A stretch of 47,003 nt of DNA from Clostridiales bacterium (GTDB lineage: Bacteria > Bacillota > Clostridia > Christensenellales > Aristaeellaceae), in assembly GCA_015056155.1 (NCBI GenBank), contig SVGU01000013.1, forward strand, positions 1 to 47,003. The letters are read 5' to 3'. Numbering within the stretch: position 1 is the first letter of the stretch; the number at the start of each line of letters is the position of its first letter. Positions 42,977 through 47,003 of the stretch are shown piece after piece. A program made the translations under genes and the position numbers. A model generated the notes under the pieces. The model did no database searches. It had not been told where the DNA came from and worked only from the letters and a program-made list of their open reading frames with translations.

Positions 42977-43504
42977 TCATTTCAGCCCCAGCGCCTTCAT
43001 GCGGTTCAGGGTGAAATCGCGGGCCTTTTCGTTCCGGATGTGGCGGCGGACGTCGTCGGCGTCCACGTAGTCGCCCTGCTCGATGCAGCCCAGAAGCGCC
43101 TCGCAGACATAGGCGTCCATGGCGTTTTCGCTGCTGAAGGCATCGGAGATGCTGCTGTTCATGCGCTGGTCGAGGGCGTCGGTCATGGTGCGGTAGATGA
43201 AGTGCTCCGCGCCCAGCAGCTCCCGCAGCTGCCTGATGCAGCCGATGGCCTGCCGGAGGGATTCGACGCTGATCCTGCGGCGGTAGAGGCCGCTTTGCCC
43301 CAGGAGCAGCATGTCGATGGAGCAGCCGAGGATGCAGGCGAGGTCGGGCAGGATGGTGATGTCGGGGAGGGTCTCGCCCCGCTCCCAGTGGCTGACGGAC
43401 TGGGCGGTCATGTTCAGGCGCTCTGCAAGCTCTGCCTGGGTGAGGGCGGCGGCGGTGCGGCGGGTGCGGATGGCTGCGCCGATGGTTCGGGGATCCAGAT
43501 GCAT
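42977..43504 (-). CDS. XRE-family transcriptional regulator with C-terminal helical domain
   Basis: The 175-residue protein has an N-terminal Cro/CI helix-turn-helix (residues about 8-62: IRTRRTAAALTQAELAERLNMTAQSVSHWERGETLPDI in one run, recognition helix near 32-42). A helical C-terminal part of about 110 residues follows (SLRQAIGCIRQLRELLGAEHFIY; DFTLNRMKALGLK), likely for dimerisation or ligand response. AAAGGAGG precedes the ATG at 43504. It is divergent from the ABC-FtsX exporter, so regulation of that gene is likely but unproven. Confidence 0.92.
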   Translation of the reverse strand: MHLDPRTIGAAIRTRRTAAALTQAELAERLNMTAQSVSHWERGETLPDITILPDLACILGCSIDMLLLGQSGLYRRRISVESLRQAIGCIRQLRELLGAEHFIYRTMTDALDQRMNSSISDAFSSENAMDAYVCEALLGCIEQGDYVDADDVRRHIRNEKARDFTLNRMKALGLK

Positions 43505-43691
43505 GGGATCGCCTCCTTTGGTAATCGCTTGCTTTGGTGGTGTGATTGAAGTTTACCACAGATCTGCAGGCGCGTACAGCGAGCGCTGCTTGAAAAGGGC
43601 GGGGAAGATATCAAGCGCGGCGATATGTGCAGGGCTGATCTGGTCGGATCGTGACGAATTGGAACGATTGCGTAAAATCGGGTTGGATTGT

Positions 43692-43721
43692 TTGCAATGA
43701 GTTCATATTTCGTGCTATAAT
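43692..43721 (+). promoter_or_regulatory. Promoter of the ABC-FtsX exporter gene
   Basis: TTGCAA and TATAAT with 18 bases between, 40 bases before the GTG start. Confidence 0.65.
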
Positions 43722-43761
43722 AGCATCTGTAAAACCAGACCATGGAAGGAGATTTTTAGCG

Positions 43762-46758
43762 GTGCTGCAGCTCATCAATATAAGAAAGGACTACCCGGCG
43801 GGCGACGGGAAGGTGCGCGCGCTCAGAGGCGTGTCGCTCCGGTTCCGCAGGAGTGAGTTCGTGTCCATCCTCGGCCCCTCCGGATGCGGCAAGACCACCA
43901 TGCTCAACATCATCGGCGGCCTTGACCAGTACACCGAGGGCGACCTGATCATCAACGGCCGGTCGACCAAGGGCTTCCGCGACCGGGACTGGGACGCATA
44001 CCGCAACCATTCGATCGGCTTTGTGTTCCAGAGCTACAACCTGATCCCGCACCAGAGCGTTCTGCAGAACGTGGAATTGGCGCTGACGCTGTCGGGCGTG
44101 AGCAAGGGTGAACGCCGCTGCCGCGCGGCAGAGGCCCTGCGGCAGGTCGGCCTGGGCGACCAGCTGAAGAAGAAGCCGGCGGAGATGTCCGGCGGACAGA
44201 TGCAGCGCGTGGCCATCGCCCGTGCGCTGGTGAACAACCCGGACATCATCCTGGCGGATGAGCCCACCGGCGCGCTGGACACGGAAACCAGCGTGCAGGT
44301 CATGGACATCCTCAAGGAGGTCGCGAAGGATCGCCTGGTCATCATGGTCACGCACAACCCGGACCTGGCGGAGAAGTACTCCACGCGCATCATCCGCATG
44401 CTGGACGGCGAGATCCTCAGCGACTCCCAGCCGGTGGAGGATGGGGAAATCCCCGCGCCTGCGGAGTCCGGAAAGAAGGCGAAGAAGCGCGAGCGCAAGC
44501 CCTCCATGGGGCTGGGCACAGCCTTCAGCCTGAGCCTGAAGAACCTGATCAGCAAGCGCGGCCGCACGCTGCTGACCTCCTTCGCCGGGTCGATCGGCAT
44601 CATCGGCATCGCGCTGATCTTCGCCGTTTCCCAGGGCCTGACCACCTACATCGACACCATGCAGGAGGATACCCTGTCCTCCTACCCGCTGACGCTGCAG
44701 GCCAGCCATCTGGACATGGGCAGCCTGCTGATGACCTTCATCGGCAACGCCACCTCCGGCGAGCCCCACGAGAACGACCGCGTCTATTCCAAGACGATGG
44801 TGTACGACATGGTCAACGCGCTGGGCGCCGTGGAGGACACGGAGAATGATCTGGCCGCCTTCAAGCGCTTCATCGAGCAGGAGCAGGCGAAGGAGGATTC
44901 CCCCCTGCGCGAGGCGCTCAACGGCGTGCAGTACACCTACGACGCCGACCTGATGGTCTACACCCAGAGCGTGGACGGCACGATCATCCAGTCCGACGCG
45001 GAAGCGCTGATGCAGGAGATGATGATCGACTATTTCAGCATGGACATGAGCTCCATGATCGAGATGGGCGAGAGCTTCGGCATGTCCCAGTCCGGCGGCA
45101 TGGGCGCCATGTCCTCCGCCTCGACACTCTGGCAGGAGATGCTCACCGGCGACAACGGCTCGCTCATCAGCCCCGTGCTGGAGAAGCAGTACGACCTGGT
45201 GTACGGCTCCTGGCCGAACTCGTATGACGAGATCGTGGTGGTGCTGGACGAGCAGAACGAGATCGCCGATATGACGCTGTACGCCCTCGGCCTGAAGTCG
45301 AAGGAGGAGATCGACGCGCTGGCGCATGCGGCCTTCACCAAGAGCGCGGTGGAGAAGGTCGAGGAAAGCTGGAGCTTCGAGGAAATCTGCGACATGGAGT
45401 TCCGCGTGATCCTCGCGGCGGACTGCTATGCGCTGGACGAGGCGAGCGGCCTGTATGTGGATCTGCGCGACACGCAGGCGGGCATGAAATACCTGTACGA
45501 CAACGGCCTGCGCCTGAAGGTGTCCGGCATCATCCGCCCCAACGAGGAAGCCGTGGCCGGCATGCTGACGGGCAGCATCGGCTACACGGCGGACCTGACG
45601 AAGCACTTCATCACCGCCGCTTCGGACTCTGCGGCCGTCAAGGCGCAGCTGGCCGATCCCGCGACGGACATCTTCACGGACCTGCCCTTCAAGGAGAATT
45701 CCGGCGTCCTCACCGACGCGCAGAAGGCGGATGAGCTGATAGCCTACATCCGCGGCCTGAGCGCCGGTGAGCAGGCAGCGGCCTACATCAAAATGATGAG
45801 CATCCCCACGCAGGAACAGCTGGACGCGATGGTCGAGCAGCAGGTCGGCAGCCTGACCCGCGCGGACATCGAGCAGATGATGCAGACGGGCCTGACGCAG
45901 CAGATGAGCGTGAACGCGGAGGAGCTGGCGGGCTATGTCGCCGCGATGTCCGACGAGGACCTGCTGATGCTGGTGAAGCAGATGGCGGCGGAGCAGATCC
46001 GCGAGATGTACGCAGCGCAGGTGGCGCAGCAGATGAGCGCCATGGACGAAGCGCAGCTCATCACCGGTCTGCATGCGATGCTGACGGTGATGACCGATGC
46101 GCAGCGCGCGTCCTACTATGAGGAGATCGTGGTCTTCTCCGGCTCGAGCTACGAGAAGAACCTGCTGAAGCTGGGCTATGTCGATCTGAACAAGCCCGCC
46201 TCCATCAACCTGTATGCGTCCACCTTTGAGGCGAAGGACGCCATCGAAGCGGCCATCGCGGAGTACAACGAAGCGGTGCCGGAGCTGGAGCGCATCGCCT
46301 ACACGGACTATGTGGGCCTGATGATGAGCTCCATCACGACGATCATCAACGCCATCACCTATGTGCTGATCGCCTTCGTCGCGATCTCGCTGGTCGTGTC
46401 CTCCATCATGATCGGCGTCATCACGCTGATCTCCGTGCAGGAGCGCACCAAGGAGATCGGCATCCTGCGCGCCATCGGCGCCTCCAAGCGCAACGTGAGC
46501 AGCATGTTCAGCGCCGAGACGCTGATCATCGGCTTCACCTCGGGCACGCTGGGCGTGCTGGTGACCTACCTGCTGTGCTTCCCGATCAACGCGATCATCC
46601 AGAATGCCACCGGCCTGATGGGCCTGGAGGCATACCTGCCGTGGCAGGTGGCGCTGATCCTCGTGGGCATCAGCATGCTGCTGACGCTCTTTGCGGGCAT
46701 CATCCCCAGCCGCAGCGCCGCGAAGAAGGACCCCGTGGTCGCCCTGCGCAGCGAGTAA
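43762..46758 (+). CDS. Fused ABC ATPase-FtsX/MacB-type permease
   Basis: The 998-residue protein starts at a GTG at 43762 with AAGGAG upstream. Residues 1-225 are an ABC ATPase of the LolD/MacB class: GPSGCGKTT (39-47), VFQSYNLIP, MSGGQMQR, ILADEPTGALD, MVTHNPD. A charged linker (EIPAPAESGKKAKKRERK) leads to one membrane helix near 275-295. A large extracytoplasmic domain of about 560 residues follows, rich in Ala, Met, Glu and Gln. Three further helices lie in the last 130 residues, with the FtsX motif QERTKEIGILRAIGASKRNV. Such fusions export or extract peptides, lipids or toxins by mechanotransmission. The substrate is unknown; the XRE gene next door suggests inducible expression. Confidence 0.93.
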   Translation: MLQLINIRKDYPAGDGKVRALRGVSLRFRRSEFVSILGPSGCGKTTMLNIIGGLDQYTEGDLIINGRSTKGFRDRDWDAYRNHSIGFVFQSYNLIPHQSVLQNVELALTLSGVSKGERRCRAAEALRQVGLGDQLKKKPAEMSGGQMQRVAIARALVNNPDIILADEPTGALDTETSVQVMDILKEVAKDRLVIMVTHNPDLAEKYSTRIIRMLDGEILSDSQPVEDGEIPAPAESGKKAKKRERKPSMGLGTAFSLSLKNLISKRGRTLLTSFAGSIGIIGIALIFAVSQGLTTYIDTMQEDTLSSYPLTLQASHLDMGSLLMTFIGNATSGEPHENDRVYSKTMVYDMVNALGAVEDTENDLAAFKRFIEQEQAKEDSPLREALNGVQYTYDADLMVYTQSVDGTIIQSDAEALMQEMMIDYFSMDMSSMIEMGESFGMSQSGGMGAMSSASTLWQEMLTGDNGSLISPVLEKQYDLVYGSWPNSYDEIVVVLDEQNEIADMTLYALGLKSKEEIDALAHAAFTKSAVEKVEESWSFEEICDMEFRVILAADCYALDEASGLYVDLRDTQAGMKYLYDNGLRLKVSGIIRPNEEAVAGMLTGSIGYTADLTKHFITAASDSAAVKAQLADPATDIFTDLPFKENSGVLTDAQKADELIAYIRGLSAGEQAAAYIKMMSIPTQEQLDAMVEQQVGSLTRADIEQMMQTGLTQQMSVNAEELAGYVAAMSDEDLLMLVKQMAAEQIREMYAAQVAQQMSAMDEAQLITGLHAMLTVMTDAQRASYYEEIVVFSGSSYEKNLLKLGYVDLNKPASINLYASTFEAKDAIEAAIAEYNEAVPELERIAYTDYVGLMMSSITTIINAITYVLIAFVAISLVVSSIMIGVITLISVQERTKEIGILRAIGASKRNVSSMFSAETLIIGFTSGTLGVLVTYLLCFPINAIIQNATGLMGLEAYLPWQVALILVGISMLLTLFAGIIPSRSAAKKDPVVALRSE

Positions 46759-46778
46759 TTCCATTTGAACATAGGAAA

Positions 46779-46808
46779 GGGACGCTCTCCGTGGAAGGGG
46801 AGCGTCCC
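46779..46808 (+). terminator. Terminator stem of the ABC-FtsX gene, without T-run
   Basis: GGGACGCTC and GAGCGTCCC form a nine-pair stem, followed by TCAGTGTGTCG, the start of element copy 2, instead of a T-run. Confidence 0.75.
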
Positions 46809-47003
46809 TCAGTGTGTCGAAAAAGTGGCTGCGGCCACTTTTTCGAGAAAAGGAAAGAGATTCCGCTTCTGCGGAAGGGCATTTTTCACTATCAGCCAAG
46901 GCTGATGGCCGTGAAAAATGTAAGGAATGGTTTCGGCAGATGCCGAAACCGCCCCGCCCGCGCGGCAAAGCCCCGCGATACGATTACAGTCAGAGGGCCA
47001 GCG
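46809..47003. repeat. Hairpin-chain element, copy 2 (inverted), cut by window end
   Basis: The 195 bases are the reverse complement of 42712-42904, with a single two-base difference in the GCTTCCGC hairpin. The orientation is opposite to copy 1. The end of the element lies beyond the window. Confidence 0.85.

Noticed and set aside
43756..46968. Antisense open frame of 1070 codons opposite the ABC-FtsX gene
   Set aside because: Its composition (His, Asp, Arg, Val, Gly, Gln rich) is that of a GC-rich shadow frame; no motif, no ribosome-binding site; the plus-strand frame has full ABC and FtsX motifs.

Overview
The window looks like the chromosome of a GC-rich Bacillota, most likely an uncultured gut or rumen clostridium. 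This is inferred from strong GGAGG ribosome-binding sites, TTGACA/TATAAT-type promoters, BspA-like LRR proteins, a GanSPQ-like sugar importer, an FtsX-type ABC exporter and palindromic intergenic repeats. No 16S gene or other marker fixes the species.

Left part (1-11.6 kb). A cutC gene cut by the window edge is followed by a convergent nagB/nagA pair and a HAD phosphatase. Then comes an accessory block of about 7 kb lying between two direct repeats, 3812-3933 and 10867-10988. Each repeat is the 3' part of a tRNA gene, probably tRNA-Pro(CGG), with its terminator and about 50 bases more. Between them lie a serine recombinase lacking its catalytic N-terminus, two LRR surface-type proteins, a small XRE regulator with a nearby 19-base palindrome, and a pair of paralogous small proteins of unknown function.

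Second nag locus and pectin region (11.6-29 kb). A second nagB/nagA pair (NagB about 95% and NagA about 88% identical to the first by eye) is followed by an aldose-1-epimerase-like gene, a YesU-like DUF1961 protein and a YetA/exo-rhamnogalacturonan-lyase-like protein. Next come a PepV-like dipeptidase, a GH130 mannoside phosphorylase, two carbohydrate esterase-like hydrolases, a GNAT, an unknown secreted protein, AraD and an FGGY kinase probably acting as L-ribulokinase.

Glycan uptake region (29-42.6 kb). A secreted SH3-like protein, a serine hydrolase, a secreted GH13 enzyme, a GNAT, an HExxH protein and a secreted GH53 endo-galactanase lead into a binding protein, two permeases and an MsmX/UgpC-type ATPase. 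This resembles the Bacillus gan locus. Together the genes suggest use of rhamnogalacturonan-I type pectin (backbone, galactan and arabinan parts, acetyl esters), some mannan or starch oligosaccharides, and amino sugars.

Right end (42.6-47 kb). An XRE regulator and a fused ABC-FtsX exporter lie between two nearly identical, inverted copies of a hairpin-rich element of about 235 bases. Each copy starts directly at a gene's terminator hairpin. A diverged third member lies behind the second nagB. This terminator-associated element family is the most unusual thing in the window.
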